A stretch of 64,000 nt of DNA from Polyangia bacterium (GTDB taxonomy: Bacteria > Myxococcota_A > Polyangia > Fen-1088). Below are positions 50,946 through 60,648 of the stretch, in pieces. Numbering within the stretch: position 1 is the stretch's first letter; each line of letters opens with the position of its first letter. The notes beneath the pieces were generated by a model. It saw nothing but the letters and a program-made list of their open reading frames with translations, had not been told where the DNA came from and did no database searches. The position numbers were made by a program, and so were the translations under genes. Location: NCBI GenBank assembly GCA_036268875.1, contig DATATI010000007.1, forward strand, positions 1 to 64,000. Direction: 5' to 3'.

Positions 50946-52229
50946 TCACTTCGGCGCCTGCGCCGCGCGGGCGCCGATGGACGGTGCCGCCTGCGCCGCG
51001 CGGGCGCCGATGGACGGTGCCGCCTGCGCCGCGCGGGCGCCGATGGACGGTGCCGCCTGCGCCGGTGCCGCTGCGGCTTCTGCCACCACCATCGTGCCGT
51101 CGCTGACTTTTTGCAGGCCGTCGACCACCACCCGTTCGCCCGCCTGCACGCCGGAGTCGATGATGCGCAACGGACCCGCCGACGGACCGACCTCGACGCG
51201 CCGGAGATTGACCTTGCTGTCCGCGCCCACCACCGCCAGCGAGTACGTGCCTTGCACTTGAATCAGGGCGTTTTCAGGCACCACCAGCGCCTGCGCGCCC
51301 ACGTCGCGGCGGGGCAGGCGCACGCGGCCGAACTGCCCCGGCCGCAGGGCATTGCCCGGATTGGGAAACAACGCCTGCAGCTGAATGGTGCCGGTGGTGG
51401 CGTCCACCTGGCGGTTGACGGCGACGATGACGCCCCGGTGCGGGTAGATGCTGCCGTCGGCCAGCAGCAGCTCCAGCCCGTCGGCCACGCCTTCGCCCCG
51501 ATCCATCTTGGTGAACTGAGCCTCGGCCCAGGCGCGATCGCGGGTGTCCAGCCTCTTCAAGCGATCGGCCGACCGGACATAGTCAACCTCGCTCATGGGG
51601 AAGTTCACGCGGATGGGATCGACCTGCGAAACCGTGGTCAGCAGCGTCGGCCCGTCTTGCCCGACCAGGTTCCCCACCCGCACCATCGCCAGGCCGGCAA
51701 CGCCGGTGACCGGCGCGTGGATCTCGGTGTACGAAAGATTCAGCGCGGCCTGACGAAGCTGAGCGTTTGCCACCCGCACCTGATCTTCGGCGTCGCGCGC
51801 CGCCGCCTCGGCGTCTTCCAGCTCTTGCCGGCTGACCACCCGGGAGGCGCCCAGATCTTTTCGCCGCTCGAGCTGCGCGCGGTTGTGAGCGGCGGCGGTC
51901 TCGGCCCGGGCCACACTGGCCTTGGCCGACTCCAGCGCCGTCTGATACTCGGCGCTGTCGATGGTGAACAAGACCTGGCCTTGTTTGACGGTGGCACCGT
52001 CCTTGTATTTCTGCGCCTGGAGGATTCCCCGCACGCGGGCCCGGATCTCGGCGTTGATATAGCCGTCCAGCGCTCCGACCGCGTCCAGGAACAGGTTCAC
52101 GTCCTTCCGGACGACGACGGCCACGGTGACCCGCGGCGGGGGCGGCGCCATTTTGGCCTTGCTCTCTTCGCAAGCAGCAGCCAACAGCGGCAGCAAGGCC
52201 AGCGCCAGCAGCTTCAGACTGAGAGTCAT
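50946..52229 (-). CDS. Efflux periplasmic adaptor (AcrA/MexA type) lipoprotein
   Basis: A 427-residue protein whose signal peptide ends LLPLLAAAC (lipobox). It has barrel-sandwich hybrid, hairpin and membrane-proximal domains as in AcrA; for example RVRGILQAQKYKDGATVKQGQVLFTID in the lipoyl half and the return strand GVAGLAMVRVGNLVGQDG. It links the RND pump to the TolC channel. The C-terminus is unusual: it consists of near-identical 11-residue repeats (APSIGARAAQA) from a 33-base DNA repeat. I chose ATG 52229; longer in-frame starts exist. Confidence 0.93.
   Translation of the reverse strand: MTLSLKLLALALLPLLAAACEESKAKMAPPPPRVTVAVVVRKDVNLFLDAVGALDGYINAEIRARVRGILQAQKYKDGATVKQGQVLFTIDSAEYQTALESAKASVARAETAAAHNRAQLERRKDLGASRVVSRQELEDAEAAARDAEDQVRVANAQLRQAALNLSYTEIHAPVTGVAGLAMVRVGNLVGQDGPTLLTTVSQVDPIRVNFPMSEVDYVRSADRLKRLDTRDRAWAEAQFTKMDRGEGVADGLELLLADGSIYPHRGVIVAVNRQVDATTGTIQLQALFPNPGNALRPGQFGRVRLPRRDVGAQALVVPENALIQVQGTYSLAVVGADSKVNLRRVEVGPSAGPLRIIDSGVQAGERVVVDGLQKVSDGTMVVAEAAAAPAQAAPSIGARAAQAAPSIGARAAQAAPSIGARAAQAPK
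50956..51063. repeat. Tandem 33-bp repeat in the adaptor gene
   Basis: Three exact copies of a 33-base unit (50956-50988, 50989-51021, 51022-51054) and 9 bases of a fourth. Each equals 11 codons, so copy-number changes keep the reading frame. It encodes an Ala/Ser/Pro-rich tail. Confidence 0.9.
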
Positions 52230-52249
52230 TCCGTTACCGTGCCTATCCG

Positions 52250-52277
52250 TTGACATTACAATCGTTGCTTTTATCAT
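52250..52277 (+). promoter_or_regulatory. Sigma-70-type promoter of the marR gene
   Basis: TTGACA (52250-52255), perfect, a 16-base spacer and TATCAT (52272-52277), the best -35/-10 pair in the window. The predicted start is about 52284, which is the GTG start codon of the MarR gene, so the mRNA would be leaderless. The same 54-base gap must also hold the leftward efflux promoter. Confidence 0.65.
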
Positions 52278-52283
52278 GTTTCA

Positions 52284-52811
52284 GTGGCGCCGCGCGAACG
52301 ATCGCCCCTTCCTGCTTACCGCCTGGCGCACCTGATCAAAAGAGTGCGGCGGCAGTTACACAGCCGGATCCGGGAATATCTTGAACCGACCGGAACCTCG
52401 CTGCCAACCGTGCAGATCATCAAGCGGATGGCCGCCGGCGGCTCGCCCAGCCAGCTTGAGCTGGCCCAGGACATCGAGCTTGAACCGGCCGCCCTCTGTC
52501 GCCTGGTCACCGAGCTCGAGGAGCAGCGGCTGGTGGTCAGGCGGCGCGATCCCGACGACAAACGCCGGGTCCTGGTCTCGCCCACCCGTGACGGCTTGGC
52601 CCTGCTGACGCGCGCCCAGCCGCTGGTCCTGGCCGGGATCAAGGCCACGGTGTCGCGCCTGACCGCGGCCGAACAACTCCAGCTTTGCCGCCTGCTGGAA
52701 AAAATGGCCGACGGCGACGCCGCCACCGAGTTGCGTCCGTCGGAAACAGCCAATGACGAGGTCCGTTCACACCTTCACGCCCGCGCGCCCAGCCGCGCTG
52801 GGCGAAGGTGA
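52284..52811 (+). CDS. MarR-family transcriptional regulator
   Basis: A 175-residue winged-helix protein. Helix-turn-helix SPSQLELAQDIELEPAALCRLVTELEEQ and the wing LVVRRRDPDDKRRVLVSPTRDG, with the DxR/DKR signature typical of the family. It lies divergent from an RND efflux operon, the classic arrangement in which a MarR protein represses both units and is released by a ligand. It begins at GTG 52284; the promoter spacing suggests no leader. The C-terminal 30 residues are low-complexity. Confidence 0.9.
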   Translation: MAPRERSPLPAYRLAHLIKRVRRQLHSRIREYLEPTGTSLPTVQIIKRMAAGGSPSQLELAQDIELEPAALCRLVTELEEQRLVVRRRDPDDKRRVLVSPTRDGLALLTRAQPLVLAGIKATVSRLTAAEQLQLCRLLEKMADGDAATELRPSETANDEVRSHLHARAPSRAGRR

Positions 52812-52842
52812 CTCCGCCGTCCGGCGCCGGTTCAGACGATGG

Positions 52843-54783
52843 TCACGCCGGCAGGCCGACCCGGCGGAGGGCGTCGGCGACGATGTCGAACGGCTTCTCG
52901 ACGTGCGTATCGACTCTCTCGTCAAGAAATGCCCGCGCCTCGGCGGTGAAGGCTCCGCCGGTCATGAAGACGACTTTGGACAATCGCTCGGGCGCCTTGC
53001 GCCGCAGGGCTTCGTGAAAGTCGATGCCGGTGAAGTCCTTCATCATCACGTCGCAATAGACGAGATCGAGGCGATCGTCGGCCAGCAGGATCTCTAGCCC
53101 CTGCCGGGCGTCGAGGACCGTCCGCACCTCGAAGCGATCCCCGGCCAGACGGACGGCAAGCGCCTTGGCCACCAACGCGTCATCGTCGATGATCAGCACG
53201 CGCCGGCTTTGTTCTGTCCGTCCGACGGCCGATGCCTCCGACGGCGCCGGCACCGCCGGGTGACCTTCACCGGTGGCCGCCGGCAGAACCACGCGGAACA
53301 GCGCTCCTCCCCCCGGCACGTCGTGAACGCTGATCTGGCCTTGCAAGGCGTTGACGACGTTTCGGCTCACGAACAGCCCCAACCCGGTCCCCGAGCCGAT
53401 GTCCTTGGTCGTGAAGAAGGGCTCGAAGATCTTCTCGCGCAGGGCCGCGGGAACGCCGCCGCCGCTGTCCCAGATCTCGATGAACGCCTCGCCGCCCCGA
53501 GATCCGGTGCGCACGCCGATCACGTGGCGGGTCGGATCCGGCGCCGGGAGAGCCTGCCAGGCGTTCATCAGAAGGTTGGTCATCACCTGGACCAACCGCG
53601 CCTCGTTCGCGCGCACGGGCGGGCTGGGCGCGAGGTCCTCGACCAGACGGGCGCGGGCTTCGATCTCCTTGCGCAGCAGGCTCAGCACCGAGCGAACCAC
53701 CCCACCAAGGTCGATCGACAGCAAACGCTCATCGTCGGGCCGGGCGAACGTCCGCAGTTCGCGCGTCACATCCCGAATCCGCTTGGTGCCCACCAGCACC
53801 GGATTGAGGAACTCCTTTAGTCGGGTGATCCCCCGCAGCGTCGCCGCCGACGCCGCCGCGTCGTACCCGAAGCGCACCAGCGTCTCGACGTCAGTCGACA
53901 GACTCTCCAGTTTGCGCGCGGTTTCTTCCAGACCGCCGAGGACGTAGGTCAGCGGATTGTTGATCTCGTGCGCGACACTGGCGGCCACCGTGCCCATGGC
54001 CCGGATGCGATCGTCCTGCATGATCCCCATCTGCAAACGCCGCGTTTCCGTGACGTCGGTGCAGATGCCGATGGCGCCCGTTTGCACGCCGCCGGCGTCT
54101 CGCAACGGCCCGATCCACACGTCCAGGGTGTGGTTTTGCACGTCGACCGAATAGGTGACGATCTCGCCCGCCAGCGCGCGGCGAACGTTGTCGATGACCA
54201 CCGGCACGTCCTTGTAGTCGTCGAGCAGTGAGCGGCCGATCATCTCGCCATTTACCGGGGTCAAGGTCTTTCGCAGAGCACCGTCGGCCACGGTCACCAC
54301 CCCCGCCAGATCCATCATGAACAAAAGAACCGGCGCATGGTGGATGGCGACCTCGAGGCGCTTTTCGATCTCGGCGCGCTCGGACACGACCTGGACCTCC
54401 GCGGTGATGTCGACGAAGGCGATCACGACGTGGCTGACCGCACCTTGATCGTCCCGGATCGGATTGGCGAATGCCCGCACACAGATCCGCCTGCCGTCGC
54501 CGCGGTGAATGACGAGATCATCGACCATCACCGGCGCGCCGCTGGTGAGGGCGCGGCTGAACGGGAGCTTCTCGACCGGATACAGATTGCCTTGCCGGTC
54601 GAAGATTCCGTAAGCGGCGGGAGCCGCCGCGATGCCAGCTCCCTTGACCGCCGCCATCCCCATGATGGACTGGAAGGACTGGTTCGCGTAAAGGACCTCG
54701 CCCGTCGGCGCCTTCGCCACCCAGATGCCGAACGGAATCTCGTCGAGAACACGCTCACCCGTCTGGCGACCGTATTCGCTCAC
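52843..54783 (-). CDS. Hybrid histidine kinase: PAS sensor domains, HisKA/HATPase, receiver
   Basis: About 646 residues. Two PAS domains lead (the first beginning IPFGIWVAKAPTGEVLYANQ; the second VVTVADGALRKTLTPVNG), then a HisKA domain with SVAHEINNPLTYV, an HATPase with N-box NLLMNAWQALP, G1 IWDSGGGVP and G2 GSGTGLGLFVS, and a C-terminal receiver with LIIDDDA and phospho-acceptor VYCDVMM. No membrane segment, so probably cytosolic. The GTG at 54783 is a guess: a TAATAT lies 8 bases upstream, and the longer frame from 54903 crosses AT-rich non-coding-like DNA. Confidence 0.85.
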   Translation of the reverse strand: MSEYGRQTGERVLDEIPFGIWVAKAPTGEVLYANQSFQSIMGMAAVKGAGIAAAPAAYGIFDRQGNLYPVEKLPFSRALTSGAPVMVDDLVIHRGDGRRICVRAFANPIRDDQGAVSHVVIAFVDITAEVQVVSERAEIEKRLEVAIHHAPVLLFMMDLAGVVTVADGALRKTLTPVNGEMIGRSLLDDYKDVPVVIDNVRRALAGEIVTYSVDVQNHTLDVWIGPLRDAGGVQTGAIGICTDVTETRRLQMGIMQDDRIRAMGTVAASVAHEINNPLTYVLGGLEETARKLESLSTDVETLVRFGYDAAASAATLRGITRLKEFLNPVLVGTKRIRDVTRELRTFARPDDERLLSIDLGGVVRSVLSLLRKEIEARARLVEDLAPSPPVRANEARLVQVMTNLLMNAWQALPAPDPTRHVIGVRTGSRGGEAFIEIWDSGGGVPAALREKIFEPFFTTKDIGSGTGLGLFVSRNVVNALQGQISVHDVPGGGALFRVVLPAATGEGHPAVPAPSEASAVGRTEQSRRVLIIDDDALVAKALAVRLAGDRFEVRTVLDARQGLEILLADDRLDLVYCDVMMKDFTGIDFHEALRRKAPERLSKVVFMTGGAFTAEARAFLDERVDTHVEKPFDIVADALRRVGLPA

Positions 54784-55041
54784 GCGGCGGCATATTAACC
54801 CAGAACTCCGATCAATCCCCCAATAAACCGTCGGACGGTCCGACCGGGCCTGGTTGACCAAAACCGACAACGCGTCATTGCCGGACAGATCGCTTGCCTG
54901 CACCGGGGCGGACCCATGCGATTGGTCTCGGGGTACCTACTCTGGTGGACAGCGCGGCGCAGGAAACAAGGTTGCCATCGCAACAGAGGCCCCCAGGCCG
55001 TTCGCGCAGAGTGGTCTCTTTTAGAAAAACAGGAGCGGATC

Positions 55042-56214
55042 ATGGCCCGAATGTCTCTTGGTTCTGTTCTCGGTTTGGCGCTGGGCGTTCTCGCGACTTT
55101 GGGCGGCGCGGCGTGCAGCAGCGATTTGCCGGCCGGCAGTGGCAACAATGGTTCGGGCGGTTCGTCGGCGCCGACGGGAAGCGGAGGCGCGTCCGGCACC
55201 GGCGGCGCCAACCAAGGCTCGGGCGGCACGGCCGTCGTTGACGCGGCCACCCCCGGCCCAGACGTCGCCGTGGCTGGGACCGGCGGCGCACCCGCGGGGG
55301 CCGACGGCGCCGCCGACGGAACCAGCGACGTCGGTTCGGACACCGGGGTGACCGATCCCGGCACCGACGGTGATGGAATCGTGATGATCGCCGCCCCGTT
55401 CAAAGCCTCCCCCGACATGACCGACAAGCCGGGCGTCGCCAAGGGCCGAACCATTCAGTGGCAGATGGGCAATTCGAAGACCTTCGGCGATGGCGGCCGC
55501 GGCGCCGCCGTGTACCTGCCGGCCGGATATACCTCCGGGACCGAAGTTCCATTCATGGTCGCCCAGGACGGCCTTGGCTTTTCGGGCGGCGTGCGTCCGT
55601 TGCTGGACAACATGATCGCCGACGGGCGACTGCCGGCGATGGCTTTCATCTTTGCCGATCCGGCCGGCAATCGCAGCGGCGAGTACGACACCCCCTCCGA
55701 CAAATACTATCAATTCGTCGAGACCGAGCTGCTTCCGGCGGCCATCGCCCAGGTGATGACCCAGGCCAACCTGGTCCTGAACCTGACCAAGAATCCGGAA
55801 GGGCGCGGCACTTACGGTGGCAGCTCGGGCGGCGCGGCGGCGTTCACCATGGGATGGTTTCATCCCGAATCGTATCGGCGCCTCTTGACCATCTCGGGCA
55901 GCTTCGTGGCCTTGCAACACACGACCGATTTTCCGGGTGGCTGCGCCGATTATTTCAACGCCTCTGTTCAGAACACTGTGCCCACCACGATGCCCAACAA
56001 ACCGCTGCGCGTCTTCATTGAGGCCGGATCAAACGACCTGCTCAGCCCGACGTGGAGAAACGCCAATGATTCGATGGGCAAGGCCTTGGCCGCCAAAGGC
56101 TATCACTATCGTTATGTCCAGGCCCAAGGCGCCGTCCACGAAGACACCGGAGCGCAACGCCAGTATTTGCCCGACGCCATGTTATGGTTATGGAGGGGTT
56201 ATACGAAGCCATGA
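55042..56214 (+). CDS. Secreted esterase-family (Fes/PF00756-like) lipoprotein
   Basis: A 390-residue protein with a signal peptide ending LGGAAC (lipobox), about 100 residues of Gly/Ser linker, then an alpha/beta-hydrolase domain: GAAVYLPAGYTSGT, nucleophile elbow YGGSSGGAAAF, acid candidate FIEAGSNDLL and His in AVHEDTGA. This is the putative-esterase family that includes feruloyl esterases and siderophore esterases. AGGAG precedes the ATG. The stop overlaps the next start (ATGA), linking it to a ConA-like lipoprotein, as also seen near 21-23 kb. Confidence 0.85.
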   Translation: MARMSLGSVLGLALGVLATLGGAACSSDLPAGSGNNGSGGSSAPTGSGGASGTGGANQGSGGTAVVDAATPGPDVAVAGTGGAPAGADGAADGTSDVGSDTGVTDPGTDGDGIVMIAAPFKASPDMTDKPGVAKGRTIQWQMGNSKTFGDGGRGAAVYLPAGYTSGTEVPFMVAQDGLGFSGGVRPLLDNMIADGRLPAMAFIFADPAGNRSGEYDTPSDKYYQFVETELLPAAIAQVMTQANLVLNLTKNPEGRGTYGGSSGGAAAFTMGWFHPESYRRLLTISGSFVALQHTTDFPGGCADYFNASVQNTVPTTMPNKPLRVFIEAGSNDLLSPTWRNANDSMGKALAAKGYHYRYVQAQGAVHEDTGAQRQYLPDAMLWLWRGYTKP

Positions 56215-57212
56215 AAGACGCCCCGCCGGGCAATAATGGGCGAGCGAAACGAACGGCATTTTTTCTGACAGTCAGCGCCGTCGGAAGTTTGTTGGCGGCC
56301 AACTCGATCGGCTGCACAGCGACGTCAGAAAGCGGCCCCGGCGGATCTGGCGGAAGCATGAGCACGGGCGGCGCAACCGCGACGGGCACAGGCGGAACGG
56401 GCGGCGCGCCCAGCACGGGAGCCGGCGGTGCTGGCGGTTCGATCAACAGCGGAGGCGGCGGTGCCGGCGTCGGGGGCGGCGGCGGTGCAGGTGGTTCGAA
56501 CGCCATCGACGGCGGTAGCGCCGACGGGCTGGCGGCAGGCGTCGGTTGCGCAGGGAAAACCTACAAGCTCTGCGAAGATTTCGAGACGGGCGCGGTGGGA
56601 GCCATCCCCATCGGCTGGACGGCGCTGCGCGGGTTCTCCGGCCAGCGCGGAGGGATCGGTCTAGCCAACGATCAGTTCCACTCGGGCAGCATGGCCGTCA
56701 AAGGCGAGTCGATGAGCACCGGCCAGGATCGCATTCAAAAAAGCCTCACCGCGCTGGGGGCGACGGCCGCCAAGCATTGGGGCCGAATCTTTTACAAGGT
56801 GCAGTCTCCCGCGCCCAAACCAAAGAGCGGCGTCATTCACATCACTTTCACCGCGCTGGAAGGAGCCACCGAGAACCGCGTGGTCGATACCGTCGTCTCC
56901 ACCAGCGGCACGCACCAGTGGCTGTTCAACATTCCCGACGATTCGTGCTGCACCAGCTCGCCTTACAACTGGACCTTCGACGAGGCCTGGCACTGCGCCG
57001 AATGGAACGTCGACGTCGCGGCACAGAGCTTCCGGTTCTTCAGCGACGGCAAGGAAGTGACCCAGCTGGCGTTCACCGGAAAGACCAACTCGAAGATGTC
57101 GAACTACACCTCGATCGGCGTGGGCACGATCTTCTATCAGACGCCGCTCACCCCGGTGGTTGTGTGGTTCGATGATCTCGCCATCGACGACAACCAGATC
57201 GGCTGTCAGTGA
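56211..57212 (+). CDS. Secreted ConA-like (Cip1-like) lipoprotein, paralogue of 21212
   Basis: A 333-residue protein. The signal peptide (FFLTVSAVGSLLAANSIGC) has a lipobox, then a Gly/Thr linker and a domain beginning CAGKTYKLCEDFETGAVG and ending VWFDDLAIDDNQIGC. The start and end patterns match the gene at 21212. Inner segments such as WHCAEWNVD and FFSDGKEVTQLAF resemble glycan-binding beta-sandwich proteins. It is translationally coupled to the esterase and close to a chitinase gene on the opposite strand. Confidence 0.7.
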   Translation: MKDAPPGNNGRAKRTAFFLTVSAVGSLLAANSIGCTATSESGPGGSGGSMSTGGATATGTGGTGGAPSTGAGGAGGSINSGGGGAGVGGGGGAGGSNAIDGGSADGLAAGVGCAGKTYKLCEDFETGAVGAIPIGWTALRGFSGQRGGIGLANDQFHSGSMAVKGESMSTGQDRIQKSLTALGATAAKHWGRIFYKVQSPAPKPKSGVIHITFTALEGATENRVVDTVVSTSGTHQWLFNIPDDSCCTSSPYNWTFDEAWHCAEWNVDVAAQSFRFFSDGKEVTQLAFTGKTNSKMSNYTSIGVGTIFYQTPLTPVVVWFDDLAIDDNQIGCQ

Positions 57213-57213
57213 T

Positions 57214-58272
57214 TCAGATGCTGCCTTGAACCGCCGGCCAAAGTTGGGCCTCGGTGCCTTGTGAATACTCCCACAGCATGACCCCGCCGTAGGCTTCCGA
57301 CGCCGTGGTCAGCTGCTTGGCTATATCCACCGTCAGCTTGCTGCTGAACTCGACGCCCCAGGTGAGGTTGGCCTTGGGGACCATCTTGGTCGTCGTCCAC
57401 CAGGTCAGCTCTTTGGTGTAAGTGGTCATGTTGGTGCTGTAAATCATCAGGTTGATGAAATCGTAAGAATTGAGCCAGGCGGTGATGGTGGCGTCGGAAC
57501 CCGCGTCCTCGACGATGTATTGCGCCAGCGCCGACGTGATCAACTTGCCTTCCGGCCTGAGCTTGGCGATCAGCGCCTTCAGGAAGGCCGGAAAATTGCC
57601 GCTGGATTTCATCATGGCGCCGCGCTCGAGGTCGACGTCAACACCGTCGAGGTCAAGACGGGTGACAAACGCGTCCAGGCTCGTCACCAGCGGATCGATG
57701 TTGGCCGCGGTCGCATAGCTGTTGATGATCCCGATGTCGTCGTCGGCGCCGCCGATCGACACCAGGACTTTGACCTTTGCTGCGTGTGCCGCGTCCACCA
57801 AGGTCTTCACGTCCGCGTCCGCGGCGCCCAGACTCCAGACGTTGGACTTGACGGTGCCGAACGACAGGTTCAGGTGCGTCATCTTCTTGAAGTCCATCTT
57901 GGTGGCCCAAGACGCAAAGCTGCCGCTCCAGTTCGGCAGGTACATGACCACTTTCGTGCCGCCGGTCGTCGCCGGAGGACCACTGTCTACCGAACCATCC
58001 GGGTTGCTAGCTGGCGCGCCGCCACTGCCAGGCGCACCGCCGCTGGCAGCGCCGCCCACCCCGACGTCGTCACCGCCCGCCCCACCCTGATTGATGGCGC
58101 CGCCACTGCCCGACGCTCCGCCGGTGGATGTGACGCCGCCGGCGCCGTTGGATCCGTTGGACCCGCCCGTCGCGTTCGTGACGGCGGGACCGCCCACCGT
58201 ACCGCCACAACCGGGAAGCACAGCCACCATGGCCAGAGCAGAAACCGAAACCGAAACCAGTCGGGTCCTCAT
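57214..58272 (-). CDS. GH18 chitinase-like lipoprotein
   Basis: A 352-residue protein with a signal peptide ending MVAVLPGC (lipobox), about 80 residues of Gly/Ser/Ala linker, then a TIM-barrel glycoside hydrolase family 18 domain. It shows KVLVSIGG in strand 3 and the catalytic DGxDxDxE motif as LDGVDVDLERG, with Glu as the acid, and a substrate-side region INLMIYSTNM. Likely a surface-tethered chitinase or related endo-beta-N-acetylglucosaminidase. I chose the ATG at 58272 for the signal peptide. Convergent with the ConA-like gene (2-base gap). Confidence 0.9.
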   Translation of the reverse strand: MRTRLVSVSVSALAMVAVLPGCGGTVGGPAVTNATGGSNGSNGAGGVTSTGGASGSGGAINQGGAGGDDVGVGGAASGGAPGSGGAPASNPDGSVDSGPPATTGGTKVVMYLPNWSGSFASWATKMDFKKMTHLNLSFGTVKSNVWSLGAADADVKTLVDAAHAAKVKVLVSIGGADDDIGIINSYATAANIDPLVTSLDAFVTRLDLDGVDVDLERGAMMKSSGNFPAFLKALIAKLRPEGKLITSALAQYIVEDAGSDATITAWLNSYDFINLMIYSTNMTTYTKELTWWTTTKMVPKANLTWGVEFSSKLTVDIAKQLTTASEAYGGVMLWEYSQGTEAQLWPAVQGSI

Positions 58273-58341
58273 GGTTAACACCGTCCGCATTTCCTGATGG
58301 CAATTCCCGCCCAACAGAACATCCGGTCCGGGCCGCCCCAT

Positions 58342-58355
58342 ACCTATTAGTAGGT
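58342..58355. promoter_or_regulatory. Inverted repeat upstream of the chitinase gene
   Basis: ACCTA-TTAG-TAGGT (58342-58355) lies 70 bases before the chitinase start, in AT-richer DNA. A candidate operator. Confidence 0.35.
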
Positions 58356-58483
58356 TGTAAGGCGCCGGCGAATTCGATCACAAAATGCGGCGAAGGGCGT
58401 CGTACCCGCCCCCTGCCACCAGCAATTCCGCGATTGGCGGTGACCCCGGCCGCCGTTCGGGCACAGATCTTCCCGCGCCGAAC

Positions 58484-58497
58484 GATACACTCGTATC
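58484..58497. promoter_or_regulatory. Inverted repeat upstream of the beta-propeller gene
   Basis: GATAC-ACTC-GTATC (58484-58497) sits about 100 bases before the ATG at 58599 and about 210 bases from the chitinase start. It could serve either divergent gene. Confidence 0.3.
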
Positions 58498-58598
58498 ATG
58501 GGATTGCCTCAAGCTGCGCCCGTCGGCCAGGTTAGCAATAACAACGCCGCCATCCAGACTCGCATCAACCGCTCAAACTATTAGACCCGAGGAGCACC

Positions 58599-59558
58599 AT
58601 GTCGATCTTTCTCGGATTGCTTTTGCTGGCCACGGCCACATTGGATCTTCCCGACGGAAAACCGGGCATCGGGTTCGACGATCTTCGTTTTGACGCCGCT
58701 TCAAGCCGCTTGCTGATCCCGGCCGGCCGCACCGGGAGCGTCGATCTGATCGATCCCGCCAGCCAGGAGGTTTCGGCCATCGGTGGCTTCTCCCGGACAG
58801 CAACGTACGCCGCCGGCCACGGGCAAGGCGTCACTTCGGTGGACGCGGGCGACGGCCTGCTCTTCGCCACGGATCGTACGGCGCGTAAGCTCTTCGTCGT
58901 CGAACCCAGCCAGAAGAAGATCCTGGCCGAAGCGCCTCTGGCCGGCACGCCCGACTATGTCCGCTATGTCGCCAGTAGCAAGGAAGTCTGGGTCACCGAA
59001 CCCGGCAAGAGCCGCATCGAAATTTTCGCCTTGAACAACGTTCGACCGGCTCACGTTCGGTTCGTTGACGTTCCGGGCGGCCCGGAATCACTGACCATCG
59101 ACGAAAAACGCGGGCGCGCCTTCACCCATCTGTGGAAAGACAAGACCGTGGCCATCGATCTGCGCAGCCACGCCATCGTCGCCACCTGGCCGGCGGGCTG
59201 TGGTGAGCCGCGCGGGATCTGGGTCGACTCGACGCGCGGCTTTCTACTGGTCGGCTGCGACGACGGTACGGCGACCGCGCTGGGACTTGATCAGGACGGC
59301 CGTGTTCTTTCGCACGTGAAAAGCGGCAAAGGCGTGGACATCATCGCCTACGACCCAAAACGGGCGCACCTTTATTTGCCGGGCGACGAAAGCGCGACCA
59401 TGGCCATCATCGCCGTCTCGGACAAAGGGCTGCTTTCGGTGCTGGGGACGACGCCCACCACGGTGGGTGCGCACTGCGCGACCACGGACCAGCGGGGCCA
59501 CGTCTACGTCTGCGATCCCAGCCGCGGACGATTGCTGGTCATCGCAGACCCGTATTGA
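58599..59558 (+). CDS. YVTN-type beta-propeller protein, exported
   Basis: A 319-residue protein with a short hydrophobic N-terminus ([12 protein letters not shown]) that may be a signal peptide. Blade-like repeats include [37 protein letters not shown] and [19 protein letters not shown]. These proteins bind ligands or other proteins in the periplasm or at the surface. GGAGCACC gives a good ribosome-binding site. It overlaps the convergent LLM oxidoreductase gene by 20 bases. Confidence 0.75.
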   Translation: MSIFLGLLLLATATLDLPDGKPGIGFDDLRFDAASSRLLIPAGRTGSVDLIDPASQEVSAIGGFSRTATYAAGHGQGVTSVDAGDGLLFATDRTARKLFVVEPSQKKILAEAPLAGTPDYVRYVASSKEVWVTEPGKSRIEIFALNNVRPAHVRFVDVPGGPESLTIDEKRGRAFTHLWKDKTVAIDLRSHAIVATWPAGCGEPRGIWVDSTRGFLLVGCDDGTATALGLDQDGRVLSHVKSGKGVDIIAYDPKRAHLYLPGDESATMAIIAVSDKGLLSVLGTTPTTVGAHCATTDQRGHVYVCDPSRGRLLVIADPY

Positions 59559-60531
59559 CCTCCGCCAGCAGTTGATACGAACGCAGGCGCGCCTGGTGAT
59601 CGAAGATGTGAGCGCCCACGATCAGTTCGTCGGCGCCGGTGCGGGCGATGAAAGCCTGCAGCGCCGCCGCGATGGTGGGCGGTGCGCCGATGAAGGTGCA
59701 CGAGAGCGCTTCATCCAGCATGGCGCGCTCGTGCGGCAGCAGCCGGTCATAGAAATCAGGTAGCGGCGGAAGCAGCCGCGTGGGCCGACCGCGGCGCAGC
59801 TGGATGAACGCTTGCTGAAGCGAGGTGGCCAGCAGCGCAGCTTCCTGATCGCTATCGGCCGCGAAGACGTTGATCCCCAGCATGACGTACGGGCGATTCA
59901 GCCGCGGCGACGGCCGGAACTGCGCGCGATAAAGGTGAACGGCGTCTGCCAACGCGGCCGGCGCGAAATGCGAGGCGAAGGCGAAGGGCAGCCCCAAAAT
60001 GGCGGCCACCTGGGCGCCAAAAAGGCTGGAGCCCAAGATCCAGATCGGCACGTTGGTTCCCACGCCAGGAAATGCCGTGACCGGTTGGTCAGGAGCGGCG
60101 TCACCGAGATAGTTCAAGAGCTCGCTGACATCGTCGGGAAAGCTGTCGACGTCGCCGGCCAGGTTGCGGCGCAACGCACGCATGGTGCGCTGGTCGGTGC
60201 CCGGCGCCCGCCCCAGCCCAAGATCGATCCGGTCGGGAAAAAGCGACGCCAGGGTGCCGAACTGTTCGGCGATCGTCAGCGGCGCATGGTTCGGCAGCAT
60301 GATGCCGCCGGCGCCCACCCGGATGGTCCTGGTGCCGCCGGCGACGTGCGCGATGACCACCGCCGTGGCGGCGCTGGCAACCCCCGGCATGTTGTGATGC
60401 TCGGCGAACCAGATGCGCCGGTAACCCCAGGTCTCAGCGTGCTGGGCCAGATCCACGGAATTGCGCAGCGTCTGGCTGGCGTTGCCGCCTTGAACGACCG
60501 GGGCCAGGTCCAAAATCGAAAGCGGCACCAT
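59539..60531 (-). CDS. LLM-class flavin-dependent oxidoreductase
   Basis: A 330-residue bacterial luciferase-like TIM barrel. It shows [39 protein letters not shown] and [11 protein letters not shown], all signatures of the MsnO8/LLM subfamily that uses FMNH2 or F420. Cytosolic. Substrate unknown; family members often act in alkane, sulfonate or natural-product chemistry. It lies between a beta-propeller gene and a VWA lipoprotein gene on the other strand. Confidence 0.93.
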   Translation of the reverse strand: MVPLSILDLAPVVQGGNASQTLRNSVDLAQHAETWGYRRIWFAEHHNMPGVASAATAVVIAHVAGGTRTIRVGAGGIMLPNHAPLTIAEQFGTLASLFPDRIDLGLGRAPGTDQRTMRALRRNLAGDVDSFPDDVSELLNYLGDAAPDQPVTAFPGVGTNVPIWILGSSLFGAQVAAILGLPFAFASHFAPAALADAVHLYRAQFRPSPRLNRPYVMLGINVFAADSDQEAALLATSLQQAFIQLRRGRPTRLLPPLPDFYDRLLPHERAMLDEALSCTFIGAPPTIAAALQAFIARTGADELIVGAHIFDHQARLRSYQLLAEVNTGLR

Positions 60532-60648
60532 CTTGCCAAGATAGATGCCGGAAAAACGCCGCCACCGATCGATTTTTTGATGAACGAAGACGTCGGTCGG
60601 GCACTCACAGGCCGCGAACGAATGTTTTCATCGATTCGGAGGCCAACC

